This document shows, piece by piece, positions 34,915 to 46,000 of a stretch of DNA of 64,000 bases. Source of the stretch: Apoderus coryli. Lineage: Eukaryota; Arthropoda; Insecta; Coleoptera; Attelabidae. Position 1 is the stretch's first letter. Every line of letters begins with the position of its first letter. The notes below the pieces were generated by a model that was not told where the DNA came from, did not search any database, and worked only from the letters and a program-made list of their open reading frames with translations. The stretch is taken from contig OU452203.1 of the NCBI GenBank assembly GCA_911728435.2, positions 16,265,651 to 16,329,650 of the forward strand, given 5' to 3'. Both the position numbers and the translations under genes were made by a program.

Positions 34915-35330
34915 TTATAGTTCCATTTTTTCTTCCAAACCGTCTTAATGATGAATATTTTTTACACTTTTTGGAAGAAGAACTTCATGTCCTTTTGGAA
35001 GATTTAATGCTAAATGTAAGACAGCGACTTTGGGTTCAATTAGATGATTGTCCTGCACATTGCAGTCGACCTGTTCGAAACTGACTAAACTTTATTATCC
35101 TGAGCGCTGGATCGGAAGAGGTGGACCTGTAGCTTGGCCTGCAAGATCCCCCGATCTTTCACCGCTTGATTTTTTCTGTGGGGACATTTAAAGGCTCTGG
35201 TTTACAGAAATCCTATAAGAACAGGAGAAGAGCTCATTGATTTAATCCAGGTTTCCTGCCAAAAAATAGCACCTGGTCGGATAGCAACGGCAACGCGTTT
35301 GATACCTCAAAGGTATCGAAGTTGAGTGGT
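34915..35330 (+). pseudogene. Transposase remnant inside the long-TIR element
   Basis: One plus frame reads FLPNRLNDEYFLHFLEEELH, VLLEDLMLNVRQRLWVQLDD and CPAHCSRPVRN* (about 34925-35085, second catalytic Asp in QLDDCPAH). The next frame gives YPERWIGRGGPVAWPARSPD and LSPLDFFCGDI*, carrying the third acidic position (about 35095-35190). This is the 'W-F-Q-H-D-G-A-P-A-H...R-W-I-G-R-G-G-P-V-A-W-P' insect transposase group. The N-terminal half and first Asp are gone; a frameshift separates the two blocks and several stops follow. Its position between the two arms identifies the element's origin. Confidence 0.88.
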
Positions 35331-35757
35331 ACACAATGGAAGCCAGTTTGAAGCATTCCCTCGGCAATAATTCAATTCAATTTATTTTGTATTATGAGTT
35401 CGACAAAATAAAAATATTAAAAATCATAAAAAAGAAGTATTTTTGACGGACAGACAAACTCGCGCCTAAACGTTGGCTAAAGTAAAAAAAAATGAATTTA
35501 TTTATCTACGCTAACTGGGTCGTTAATTACCTTTTAAAGAGTTGCGTGGTAACGGCGCGGTTACCATTTGCGTAATAAAAGCTTTGTACAGCAACTGTCT
35601 TGTGCGGTTTTCGACAATGCTTAGATTTGACCACATGGTTTTAGCATGTTTGGTTAATAATCATAAAAATATCAAATATTTTTTTTATTAAACCTCATAA
35701 AAAAATCACAGCGCAAAAAAAAATATTTTCTTTTTACTACAATTGAAACTCCTTAGG

Positions 35758-36258
35758 ACAAGCATTGTTACTGCACACATTCGCTCAGTATGTCAATATA
35801 TTTAAAATGATTGCTTTCGTTAAAGACTTGATTCATTTCCGTAAATCTTGTTATTTTCTACTTATTGGTTTTACATTTGAACATGCCCTCGTACGTAAAA
35901 TTACAGCAATAAAATACATCGTTTCTTAATTATTGTTTCTTCAAATTATAATATATATACTGGAAACTGCTTATTTTGTATCCTATCGGGAAGAGGGCAT
36001 GCGCATTGGAACGGCGTACGAAACAAGGGCAAGTCGGTCACGGAATGTCGTACAGTACAGATCGTGGAAAGTGAAAGTGCATATTAATCGATTTCCCAAA
36101 TTTCACACTTTTCTCTTGCATTGTGCAACCATTTCATACCAGTGAACCGGTACCGGTGGAAAGCAGTCTCAACGCCTATCAAGGTAGGAATTATTTCAGC
36201 TTTTTCCAGTACCTAAGTTTACAAAAATATTTAGTCGATTCACAACAAAAACAAGCAT
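35758..36258. mobile_element. 485-bp insertion with an 8-bp target duplication, class unknown
   Basis: ACAAGCAT occurs at 35758-35765 and 36251-36258. The left arm of the host element (near 34524-34540, inverted) has the uninterrupted site CTTAGGACAAGCATGATTTT. The right arm has this site split at the duplication. The inserted 485 bp show no clear TIR and no coding similarity. An 8-bp duplication would suit a hAT-type element, but that is inference. Confidence 0.8.
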
Positions 36259-36647
36259 GTTTTTCAGATATTGACAAGTTGTCAACTTTTGCTTGTGCTT
36301 TTCTAAAATTTTTTGAAGGAAGAGAGAAAAATTGAAAAATTTACAGTGTTTAACTTTGAGGCATTTAAAATGGACCTAGAGTTATTTAGCAGGATTTACT
36401 TTAGCATGATTGAAAGAGAATTTCATTGCTTTTCAATTGATATAAGATGATTTTTTCTATGTAGTTCTAGGAAAATTTTAGGTTAAGTGTTCAGAAATAT
36501 TTAAAACTTAAAAAAACTGTAAATGCCAATATCTCGAAATCGGCGAGGAACTGAAAAAAAGTTTATAGAACAAAATTTGTTCAAATTGACCAGTAGAATC
36601 TAAATTTTAAATATTGCTGGATAAACATGGGTCACCCTCTACTTATA

Positions 36648-37204
36648 TAGTATTTATTCAACTGCATAGTTGGGTCACTTTAAGTGAATATATTTTTCTG
36701 AGTAGGTATGTTATATACCTATATCAGATTTTTTTTGTTATTTCATTCAAATAATAAAAAAGGAACTCTAACCAAATATTTTTTTATTGATTTTAACTTT
36801 TATGACAACACTCGGTATCATCAAAATGTGAGACGAAAAATCGCTGTTAAAATATTCTCTTCATATGATTGATAGATGACACAAACATCACAAATAAATT
36901 TTTAAAATTAATATGAACAAAAACGACAGGTAAAAAAAGCGTTGAACCTCAAAACTTGCTACACGATAGGAGGTTTTACGCACAAACAGTGTTGGGATTA
37001 AAAATGATGTTGCAATGATACAGCACGTTTAGGTGGTGTGATAAAAATGTGATTGATGTGCTGTGGTCGGTGAGAACAATCTGTTTTTTCACCATTATGT
37101 GTGTCTACACTGTATCAAAAGATTTGTTTTAGCACTCGAAATTACACTGCGTGCGTCTCTGATATTGACTAACTAGCAGGTAACTACTATATAGTTCTTT
37201 TATT
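36648..37204. other. No recognisable feature
   Basis: Nothing supportable seen. Confidence 0.4.
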
Positions 37205-37760
37205 ACGGATTCAAAGCACAGAAAGTGGTGTGGATTCATAGCTCTCGATGTCAAAAATGCCTTGCTCCGTGGGGAAATATTATAGAGGGCCTAGAAAGGA
37301 AAAATATCTCCACCTATCTAATGAATTTGGCCAAGGAAAATCAAGCCTAAGCAGGTGTTGTGTCCCCTCCTGGAACATTTTCTACGATCCTATCCTCAGT
37401 CCCCCATTGATGGAAGGAGTACAAACAAACATACAGACAAACAGACGGCAGACTGCAAGAACGACCTAGTTTACAAAGTCGAAGATTCCCTAGAAGTGGT
37501 GTAAGACTGGATGACACTAAATGGAGTTGAATTAACTAAAGACAAAAACAGAGGCAATAATTCTAGCAGGACCAAGACAGAGACAAGAAGTGTCGTCAGT
37601 TTTGAATCCTTTGAAATCCTACCTAAAAGAACAATCAAATATCTGGGAATAACTCTCGATACAGATTCTGTGGAATAGAAATTAAGCCTTCTAGGCAGTT
37701 CCTGATCCACAAGGGTTCTATTAGCTGACGCGCAGGCGACGTCTCAATAAAAAAAAGCTT
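37205..37760 (+). pseudogene. R1-like LINE reverse transcriptase fragment
   Basis: Plus-strand blocks in changing frames are CGFIALDVKNA (the 'L-D-V-K-N-A-F-N' catalytic strand), NIIEGLERKNISTYLMNLAK, WNIFYDPILSPPLMEGVQTN, then DLVYKVEDSLEVV*DWMTLN, GVELTKDKN and RTIKYLGITLDTDSVE. This is the order of palm and thumb in R1-type insect LINEs. The YADD block that should follow GVQT is missing and a short ACAAACATACAGACAAACAG-type run stands there. At least three frameshifts. R1 itself targets 28S rDNA, but this copy is elsewhere, so I use 'R1-like' for sequence type only. Confidence 0.82.
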
Positions 37761-38594
37761 TTAAAATACGTAAAAACCACGTGTTTCATTTTACAACAAT
37801 TTAATACTGATAAACCACATTATTCTTTTTTTATTTTATTGATGTCATCTACGCCAATGTACATTCATTTAGGATCCAGCTGAGCAAGCGAAAAAAAACT
37901 AGACAATAATGGGGCCATTCTTATGAGAGACCCATCTGATTTAGTTTTCTATTCAGTGTTCTCCATTACCATTTTCCATGTAAAATTATTTGTGTTTTTA
38001 TGTGAAAGGGTCACAAATGTATTTATACCAATACAAAACAAGAAAAGGAAAAAAAGCAAGTCGGAAAATAGCGACAGTTTTAGGAAATGAATTGTCACAA
38101 AAAAACATGCATACGAAAACAACTTATAATAAACTCCGTGACATAGGGTTGAAGCTAATGCATTAAATTTATGGGGGTATAAGAGCGAGAAATGTGCCTT
38201 ACTATCTTATGATCTTGTTTCCGGTTCACAGCAAAACCACTCTTTTTGGACGGCTTGGATATTCTGGCATGTATTTAGACGGAGTTTCTCTTCGGTGTTA
38301 TTGATGTTTCAGTTTTTTCAGCCGTTAAAAAAACTTGTAGATGTTAATGAGTTTTTCGATTTTGCTTAAAATTCTAATGGAAATCAAGAAATAAATGGAT
38401 TCACGAATTAAATGTCCGCAGAGACAACTAGGACAATATCACAGCTTAGTGCAAGAGGCAAACAAGCATAATATATATTTTCGATGACCAAAATTGAAAT
38501 TAATATTTTGCACGGGCATATCAGAAAGAAACGCTCATAGCACTACTTCATCCTTACTTAATCTTCCAGATAATATTGTGAGCTTTAGATAGAA
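37761..38594. other. No recognisable feature
   Basis: Nothing supportable seen. Confidence 0.4.
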
Positions 38595-38975
38595 AATTAT
38601 TCGTGGCTTCAGTCGGATTGGACTACTCAAAGGCATTTGACCTTATGAGCCACGATTTACTTATTGCCAAACTAAGATTTTAGGGCTTTGATGATAGATC
38701 GCTTTCATTTTTTCGGTTTTACTTAACGAATCGTACTCAGCAATTGTCACGTCTCCTCCGGGAGCAGTCATTTCGGGAGTTCCACGGGGTGTGTTTTTGG
38801 ACCTGTTTAACCCACCTTCTGCACTGTCTTGACAAGGAGAACATCAATGTAGTTTCAGCCCAGATTAATCAGGATCTTGATAGCATTTACAGATATTCTG
38901 TATCTCAGAACCTAAAAATAAATCGGTTATGATTTTTGGTTCCAAAACGTTACATTTGTCAACAGCAGTCTGTAG
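38595..38975 (+). pseudogene. LINE reverse transcriptase fragment with YADD region deleted
   Basis: VASVGLDYSKAFDLMSHDLL then IAKLRF*GFDDRSLSFFRFY and LTNRTQQLS (about 38608-38750) hold the first catalytic Asp (D-Y-S-K-A-F-D). A frame change follows at the SGVPRG-type block. DKENINVVSAQINQDLDSIY then RYSVSQNLKIN (about 38836-38925) lies beyond the catalytic YADD, which has been deleted together with its surroundings. The end reads FGSKTLHLSTAV in another frame. Confidence 0.8.
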
Positions 38976-39954
38976 GTCATAACGAGCAGTTGCGATATCC
39001 AATGTTTGACCATCTAAAATCCCATTCAGTTTAATATATCACACCCTGTATATTAAAAAAATTAACATAAACAGGAAGAATATACTAGTCGACAAATACA
39101 ATCAAAGGTCTTCCGCAAAATTTAATTAATATTTCACTGACCCTGAATTTGAAATTTAAATATGCCCCAATATTGTTTTTAAAACAAAAGATTATCCTTT
39201 GATTATAAGCATCGTTATGGCTCTGAATTGAACGTTAACCGAGAATCAATTTCATAAAGAACAGAGATTAATTATTCAATCAATCTCTCGACCCTTTATA
39301 ATATTAATTTTGTTTTGGGCCAACACCACACGGTCTTCCTTTATTTATAAATCTAATTTCAATATTAATTAATTTGAGTGCTGATAAAAATCAAATTTGC
39401 CACTCCGAAGCTGAGCTTTTACTTTCATTTTTATCGCTTTTAGGCCGACATAATATAATGAGATAACGGGGGTTTTTATAATCCTTTATACTAACTGAAC
39501 CAGTTTAATGCTCTTAATTGGATTCTCTGGACTGTTTTTACTCAAAAGTAATGCCAGAGATTTAAACTCTAATAGAAAAACACAATAATTTTACATTTAT
39601 TGGTATAGGAGATATATTGTCAATTGAAATCGGCAAAAACAATATCGGCGGCATACATCTATCAGTTTGGAGGCATGGGCGTATCATTATTTTATCGCAA
39701 ATAAAAGCAAATTGTGTGTTGAATATTTTTTTTGTAATCGGGTTTTATGATCCTCAAATCATCTCCATCGGATTGAAAATACAGTAGTAAGGCGGCAAAC
39801 TGAGACCAGTATGTCCTTGAGTTAGGCAAATTTGGTGTATTGCATATTCTTTTTTGAAATTTAATGATTTTATTGTATCCAGTAATTATTTCTTTGTTTT
39901 AAGAATACTTAATTGTTTCGTTTTTTTGGTATTGGTATTAGGAATTTTAATGGA
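38976..39954. other. No coding feature; one transposon end
   Basis: An inward-facing end (ATCACACCCTGTATATTAAA) lies at about 39038-39057. Its partner was not identified. Confidence 0.4.
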
Positions 39955-40640
39955 CAATCTGATCAATGAGAATATGCGTTGTCCATAACAATAATATAAT
40001 TACTCGGAATGTTTAGTAGCAGTTCTTCAGCCATCAATTTTTCAAATAATTGAGCATTCATATCTTCATGATAATCTGTAGAGGATTCGCTTATTTTTAG
40101 CAGATAATAACAACGCATTACGAACAAACTCATTTTTGCCACCTGCATGAAGTATGATGACGCGTTTACCTCTAGAGGATATAGATAGAGTGCCTACACT
40201 GCATTTTTTGTATTATCCACCCAACCATATTTCAACAACGCGGCGTGAGTATCAAACTAAGTCTCGTCTAAATAAACTATATAACTACCTGACTAACGAC
40301 AATCTTTATTCTATCCGAAGTGTTTTTCCCGCAATTCTATTCTCCTTGTTGATTCCATTACAGTCATTCTATTGTCAATTTTTTTTTATTTAAATCCGCA
40401 GTCTATTTTAGTATTTCCCGCAGTGTGGCCAAGCAATTGTAATTATATTGTCCGTAGTTTTTAAGTTTTTCTCGAACAATATCTAAAGTAGGCACCTTAT
40501 TTTGTTTATAATACTACACACAATTTTCCTAATGAAGTCCCTATCTTCGTCATCAATTGGTTTAAATTTTTGTCCAATACGTTGTCTTTTTACATTAGGT
40601 CAATTACATTTCTTTTTCTAATCACTCGATGAATTGTTGA
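39955..40640 (-). pseudogene. IS630-like DDE transposase relic
   Basis: From about 40590 down the minus strand reads KPIDDEDRDFIRKIVCSIIN (N-terminal helices), VYLDET*FDTHAALLKYGWV then DNTKNAV (first catalytic Asp of YLDETW, with TGG changed to TAG, about 40275-40195), RGKRVIILHAGGKNEFVRNA and, after a frameshift, STDYHEDMNAQLFEKLMAEE followed by LLLNIPSNYIIVMDNAYSH (second catalytic Asp, ending 39963). This is the insect group with 'L-D-E-T-W...S-x-D-Y-H-x-x-M-N...V-I-V-M-D-N-A-x-Y-H', distinct from the mariner and FQQDGA groups also present. The C-terminus with the last acidic residue is cut off. Confidence 0.85.
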
Positions 40641-41503
40641 CACTGATAATTTAGTCAACTTTTTTACAGATATTTAAATCACATTCTTATTCATGTTCGT
40701 TTTTAAGGCACCCATGCATATTTAAAAATAAAATTGATAAAATCATTGAATCTTAAACATTTTTTGAATGAATCAATTAAGGTCATCCCTTGCAGCTTAT
40801 TGAACCCTAAATTTTTTAGACCTTCATAATTGAGGATACATAGAAATTTCCCATATAAGTATGAAGATTTCACATAATTTTTGCAAAATATGTTGATAAT
40901 GTTGCATCTGCAATCAAAAAATGTAAAAAAACTCATTGTATGCTCTAATTTGAAGTGTATACCTAATATTATGTGGTGAATAAGTTTGATTATTCAATTA
41001 CACTTCAAAGTTTAATTTTACACAATCGTTGGCTGCATAGCCATTTCTAAATGATATTTTGCTAACCTGAATTTGAGACAACCTGTATAATATGGTAAGC
41101 TACCCGTGTAGCCTCTTATACACGATTCCCCCAAAAACATGTATTTTGCTGGTCGATGTTGTATATTGTTAGTGACATCTGCTCGTGACGAACATGGTTA
41201 GTTATGTGCATTTAATTTACAAAACAAAATTCCGAGTGGATTTTGAGGTTTTGTATCACGATAAACCCGTATATAATTCAAAAAAGCCACAAAAATTACC
41301 CAGTATATGCATCACTGCCTGAATAAAAAAAGTTATTATGTTTTGTACCATTATTTTGGGAAAATAATTTGTGTAAAAAATATAATTTCTATCAGAGATG
41401 TGCCTAATAAATAGAGTCCTATGAAACATTCTCTTGTAAGCTCTTTCATGAAGCGTAATGCTTTTAGGCGGAAAAATATACTACAAATTTTATCTTAGGA
41501 AGC
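40641..41503. other. No coding feature; one weak transposon end
   Basis: GACAACCTGTATAATATGG near 41080 resembles an inward-facing end. No partner found. Confidence 0.35.
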
Positions 41504-41507
41504 ATAT

Positions 41508-41612
41508 ACAGGGTGTCCCGAAGTTAACTTAAAACAATTTAAGGGGACATTCTACAAGCGAAAATATTTTTTTTTTAATATGAACATATATCGAAAAATG
41601 GTTAGTTTTTCA
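41508..41612 (+). repeat. Outer transposon end interrupted by the next element
   Basis: TATACAGGGTGTCCCGAAGT begins a terminus that runs into TTTTTCA at 41612, where the MITE below starts with its own TATACAGGG. The sequence after that MITE (CTGAAAAACGAAG) may be the continuation. Confidence 0.5.
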
Positions 41613-42078
41613 TATACAGGGTGTTATTTGTAAATTCCTGGCGATGTGTTTTTAGTAATATTTCCGAAACGCGTCTCGATATCAAAATGAAAGTTGGCAC
41701 ACTTAAGTATCTTTGTAGGATTATTAAAAATTAGGATATCTCATGGTTAGGAAAATGTCAGGGGTGGGTTAGGCTGGGGGGAGTCAGAACAAATTTTGTC
41801 CCAACTTCTTATTGTGCGCTTTTTTTACTTTTTCTAAAAAGAATAATAAATTTGAGACCTTTGTAAAGAAAAATGTTCACTTTTTTCATAACGCTAGAAG
41901 CCGATTTCAAGAAAAATGACTTTGAAAACTTCTATGCGTATTAAGGGTTGACAAGAATAACTTCTCCCTTCCATACAAAGATACGTAAGTGTGCCAAATG
42001 TAATTTTGATATCGAGACGCATTTCGGAAATATTACTAAAAACCCATCGTCAGGAATTTACAAATAACACCCTGTATC
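41613..42078. mobile_element. MITE with about 105-bp terminal inverted repeats
   Basis: Left TATACAGGGTGTTATTTGTA to about 41720 and right (inward from 42078) GATACAGGGTGTTATTTGTA are near-identical over about 105 bp: AATTCCTG-CGATG, TTTTTAGTAATATTTCCGAA, CGTCTCGATATCAAAAT and GGCACACTTA-GTATCTTTGT. The interior is non-coding. Confidence 0.95.
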
Positions 42079-42144
42079 TGAAAAACGAAGTATTTTTCAC
42101 ATTGCTATATGTTTTTTTTAGGGTTGCAAACACTTTACTGTATA

Positions 42145-43700
42145 AATGGCGGCAAATTCAAATCTTGCGTTAATTTTGGGACACGCTTCATATACAATCT
42201 TCGGGCATATAATAACAATGATATTAATTATTAATCACGAACTCCGCTTTTCAATACTAAAGTACTCTGGGTTCTCCGACTCAGCACTTATTTTAATGAA
42301 AAATTTTATCAGTAACAGGTTTCAATACGTAGAAACTGACAACGGTATTTCCGAGTTGGGTGAGGTTCTGTCAGGTGTTCCGCAAGGATTCGTTTTGTCT
42401 CCTTTAATTTTTTGTATATATATATGTCTAATATTTATAAGTGTTTGAGATATTCTCAAAATTACGAATATGCTGATGACCGTCAAATCAAATTTTCTTT
42501 TGATTTTGATGAGTTGAATGCGGCTTTGGGTAACTTCAATAATAATATCGATAGTTTAGTAGAAAATTCTAGAAAACATCAGATGCTTATTAATCCTTCA
42601 AAATCACTTCTGCTACTTTTTGGAAAACATAAAGAAACCGCACAAGAATCTTTTATAGTAAAAATTGACAACAACGTAATACCTTTCAAGTCATCAGCAA
42701 AAAGCTTAGGATTACAAATTGATACAGATCTTAGATATTTGATCTAATCTAAATAAGGCATATTATGCTAATTTGAAATTGCTATACCCTCATCGCCACT
42801 GCTTACCAAGGATATTAAAAATTATGCTAACGGATACATTGGTGTTAAATTTTTTCAACTATTGTGACTTAGTATATGGGCCATATATTTCCAGCTTTGA
42901 CAAAAACAGGATTCAGCGTTTACAAAAATGTTGTTTAAGATACGTATATGGCATCCGTATGAACCAGTCTCACACAAACTTAAATCTGCTAAGTGGTTAA
43001 ACATGGAAAATCGGAGAATATTTCACTCGGCTTGCTTATACCATTCCATCATAACATCTAAGAGTCCCCCATATTTGTATAATAAAATTACTTTCCGATC
43101 TGATGTCCACACCTTAAATCTTAGGTTTAGGGGTCTTTTGTCTCCGCCGCCTCACGTACTGTTTCTTAAATCATTTTCTTTCAACATGTACGCAGTGTAT
43201 AATAATCTACCCTCACGCCTAAAGTTACTTAGTTATGCCTGTTTCAGGAACTCCTATAGAGCTTTTCTTCTAGAGCGAATGTGATTGACATAAAAGAAGA
43301 ACTTCAATTTGTATGTGCAACTCATTATGTTTCATCTTGATTTTTTTTTTATTTTTAGGTTTCTTTGTAAAATAAGTTTATTATTATCAAATTTAAAATA
43401 TATATGTATATAGAAAATATATATATAAGATGTCCAATACGATGAAGAGGAGTGGACTGTTGTCAATTTTTTTTATTTATTTTTTTTTTTTTCATTTCAT
43501 GTACTTCAGGTATAGAATAATTTTAATATGATTTAGATGAGAAATTTTTCTAGTTTTAGTCATCTGGGTTAGAATTAGATATCAGATCTGCTGCCTTCTA
43601 ACCCTTTTCGTAATCTTTAAAATATGTAATTATTATTTTTACATTGTCATTTTGTATTGTACGGATTGCGAATAAATAGATTATTATTATTAGTATATTG
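42145..43700 (+). pseudogene. 5'-truncated LINE: reverse transcriptase, C-terminus and 3' UTR
   Basis: The copy enters within the palm: KYSGFSDSALILMKNFISNR and SGVPQGFVLSPLIFCIYI (about 42258-42420). A +1 change follows at 42412, then YEYADDRQIKFSF (the catalytic YADD, about 42465), HQMLINPSKSLLLLFGKHKE, SLGLQIDTDLRYLI, and after a frameshift near 42748 NFFNYCDLVYGPYISSFDKN and RIQRLQKCCLRYVYGIR. The final block ends SFNMYAVYNNLPSRLKLLSY then ACFRNSYRAFLLERM* at 43284. A 400-bp 3' UTR ends GCGAATAAATAGATTATTAT in (TTA)n near 43695. Only two or three frame breaks: the best preserved LINE here. Upstream of about 42145 it is 5'-truncated, as is usual for LINEs. Confidence 0.9.
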
Positions 43701-44360
43701 AATAAACTTTTCATTCAAGTATAGGACATTTTGGTTTCGGAATTTAATTATATTTTTGCAAAAATAATACGATTCGGAAATACCGCAGTAATAATACACG
43801 CCTTGAATATATTTAAAGATATTTGGGTAATGTGTGCTTCCGCAGCCAATCCAGGCACCCTCAAAAGCAGAAACTGATGATTTAGTTTTGCTTTTTGTAT
43901 CGCGTGGTGTGAATTCGACAGAGATGAGCAGCAGAAGGGCAACAAAACTACGTACATAGGGCGTTAGGAATTCCAAATAGTATAATAATTGAATTTGCAC
44001 AGATTTCAACTCAAATCATTCATTTCGCAATAACATCCACACAGAGGGCATATATATTCGTGATTTTATGAAATTACTGGGATATATATGCGCTTTAATA
44101 ATAATTCAATTATTCCAGTTATATGCGGTTTTCGGATGTTAGGTACTATGATTAAATATTTATTTATAGAGAAACGATACCAACACATTATTATTACTAG
44201 CAATTTGCATGAAATGCGTAAATTTCATCGGGTAGCTGCTGCCGATGCCTGCCTCTATGTGGTGGTTGGCGGTAGTAAAACCTCTATTGCTTTCAACGAA
44301 TTGTACATATCAAATTCAGATGTAATATAATTTCAAATCGAAATGTAGAAAATACATACC
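43701..44360. other. No recognisable feature
   Basis: The 120-codon minus frame (43647-44009) overlaps the LINE tail and has no similarity I can name; the 80-codon plus frame (44088-44330) likewise. Confidence 0.35.
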
Positions 44361-45378
44361 TATATAACGTGTGGGCAACACAATTTTTTTTGACAAATTC
44401 AGTTTTATTGACACCAATATAAAGTAGAAATATGGGAATTAATAACGAAATATGATGTCGAGCAAATGTCCACCTCTAGCACGTCGGCAGACGTCCGCTC
44501 TTTTCACAAAATTTTGAAGCAATTTTTGCAACAAAGCTTCGCTTATCTCTTCAAAGCAGCGCCGAATTTCATCTTTCAGAGCGTCAACTATTTGTGGTGT
44601 GTTCACGTAAACCCATTCTTTCACATGGCCCCAGAGAAAATAATCCAGTGGGGTTAAATCACAAGAACGAGGCGGCCAATTGACATCGCCAAATCAATAA
44701 CTGCATTTTTTGTCCGGCTGTGTGGCTTGTGGCGCCGTCTTGCTGAAACCAAAAGTCACTGATGACAACATTAGCCAATTGTGGCGCCAAAAAATCGGTT
44801 GTCATGATTTGGTAGCGCAGAGAATTGACGGTGAGGGCGTTTCCTTGCTCATTTTCGAAAAAATAAGGGCCGATGATGCCGCCTAACCACAAACCGCACC
44901 ATACGGTCACTTTCTTTGGATGTAATGGTTTTTCGCCTATTTGTGAATTCTGTGAGCCCCATACGCGACAATGTTGTTTGTTTACATAAGCGCCTAACTG
45001 AAAATGGGCCTCATCACTAAAGATGATTTTGTTGGGAAATGCGTTGTTTTCGTTTAGTTTTGCAGACAATCAATTCACAAACGAGCGTATTGTTTTGGTT
45101 TATTGTCAGCAACAGTACCGTGACCCTCCAATTTAGCGATTAAATTACGGATAGCGGTCTCAGAAGGAGCCTGATTACGAGGAAAAGCTGCTCGAATTTT
45201 ACGAAGTGATACAGTAATTAATATTCTTTGTTCAATAGTGTAGCGTTCCATGGTTACAATTTCCCAATTTTTTACTAAATAAATGTCAAAGGATGACAGC
45301 CCAATTCTTTACATCACATCATTTGCCAGCTGATTTACTTTCTAACCTCAAAGTTGCCCACCCGTTATAAGGTGTATA
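44361..45378 (-). mobile_element. Nearly complete IS630/mariner-type element with 'TATAACG-GTGGGCAAC' TIRs
   Basis: Left terminus TATATAACGTGTGGGCAACA (44361) and right terminus, read inward, TATACACCTTATAACGGGTG then GGCAAC (45378) form TIRs of about 25 bp around a transposase gene. The element is about 1.0 kb, shorter than an intact relative because its coding part has lost two segments. Confidence 0.85.
44439..45251 (-). pseudogene. IS630/mariner-type transposase with two internal deletions
   Basis: ATG at 45251: MERYTIEQRILITVSLRKIR then AAFPRNQAPSETAIRNLIAK and LEGHGTVADNKPKQYARL (helix-turn-helix). About 100 residues are then missing and the frame changes. VNWLSAKLNENNAFPNKIIF leads to SDEAHFQLGAYVNKQHCRVW (first Asp), KKVTVWCGLWLGGIIGPYFF and VVISDFWFQQDGATSHTAGQ (second Asp). 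A small deletion with frameshift follows near 44690, then GDVNWPPRSCDLTPLDYFLW (third acidic residue), GHVKEWVYVNTPQIVDALKD and a C-terminus ending RARGGHLLDIIFRY* at 44439. All three catalytic acids survive in the DNA but not in one frame. It matches the relic at 1-622 in type, with different detail. Confidence 0.92.
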
Positions 45379-45589
45379 AAAATTAAACAAATAAACGAAG
45401 ACTAGGTTCTAAGGAGTTTTATCCAAAATAAGAGTGGTTTCGAGAGAAGGTAGGGGTCTTTAAAGATTTTATGAAAATTAGACAAGGAATAAAGTTCTCA
45501 TTAAGGCACTTGTGACAAGACCCTGTAACCTCGTAGCCTTTAAAATCGATTTCCGATATTAGTATACGCCACCAAACGCAGAGCTTGTA
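45379..45589. other. Spacer between two dead transposons
   Basis: Nothing recognisable apart from a possible continuation of the next relic (EFRTSLQALRLVAYTNIGNR on the minus strand). Confidence 0.4.
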
Positions 45590-46000
45590 AAGAGGTTCTG
45601 AATTCGTGAATTGTTTACTCTGTTCTTGTTGACATTGGGCGTCCCGCAGGTTTCTGGTTATTAAGAGTCTAACTAGTAGCTTCGAATTTTCTGAACCACG
45701 ACCTAATCACACTTTCATTTGGGCACTAACTTCACCTCAGCAACTTTTCGAGTAGAAGTACCTGGACTTTCTTCAACCATATTCAGCACATCCTCTTCCT
45801 GTTCTACCGGTCTTGCTGTCTTTGGCCTTCCTGTTCCTCCACTTCGTTCTAGTGTGCCTGTTTTATGAAGGCGTCAATAAATGCTTTCACCATACGCAGA
45901 GGAAATCTTTCAGTGTACATCCGCCAGGCTTCTAATGCATTGCCATCAGCGAGTCCATAAATGAAGTGAATTTTGATTTTGTCGATTTCCTGAACAGGTT
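45590..46000 (-). pseudogene. Two transposase N-terminal relics, head to tail
   Basis: From 46000 down: EIDKIKIHFIYGLADGNALE then AWRMYTERFPLRMVKAF (about 45985-45890) and RLHKTGTLERSGGTGRPKTA then RPVEQEEDVLNMVEESPGTS and TRKVAEV (about 45875-45725). This is the 'x-x-I-H-x-I-Y-G-x-A-x-G-N-A-x-E-A...R-x-Y-x-E-R-F-P' domain (DUF4817-like) and first helix-turn-helix of insect transposases. At about 45715 the sequence switches, in the same orientation, to PNESVIRSWFRKFEATS*TL then NNQKPAGRPMSTRTE, the start of a second type of transposase ('S-x-I-x-x-W-x-x-K-F-x-x-T-G-x-x-x-x-K-x-x-G-R-P'). Both are broken, with no catalytic core left. Confidence 0.8.

Larger units (their letters stand above)
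34125..36647. mobile_element. Defective DNA transposon with very long terminal inverted repeats
   Basis: The left arm 34125-34690 starts TATACAGGGTGATCCAGTTT. The right arm reads inward from about 36647 and shares GTTTATCCAGCAATAT, TTTAGATTCTACTG, CAAATTTTGTTCTATAAACT, CGATTTCGAGATA and so on for hundreds of bases. After an inserted segment (35766-36250) the right arm resumes at 35765 and still matches the left arm to about 35620 (GCTTGTCCTAAG-AGTTT, GATATTTTTATGATT). The central part, 34691-35620, contains a transposase remnant. Arms of over 500 bp are unusually long for a Tc1/mariner-type element. Confidence 0.9.

Noticed and set aside
33700..36776. Inverted 11-mer TTTGGTTAGAG outside the long-TIR element
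   Set aside because: The match does not extend convincingly and the flanking words are in the wrong orientation for a second, outer TIR pair.
43647..44009. 120-codon minus-strand open frame
   Set aside because: It starts in or near the LINE 3' tail, has AT-driven composition (runs of Asn, Tyr, Ile) and no recognisable motif.
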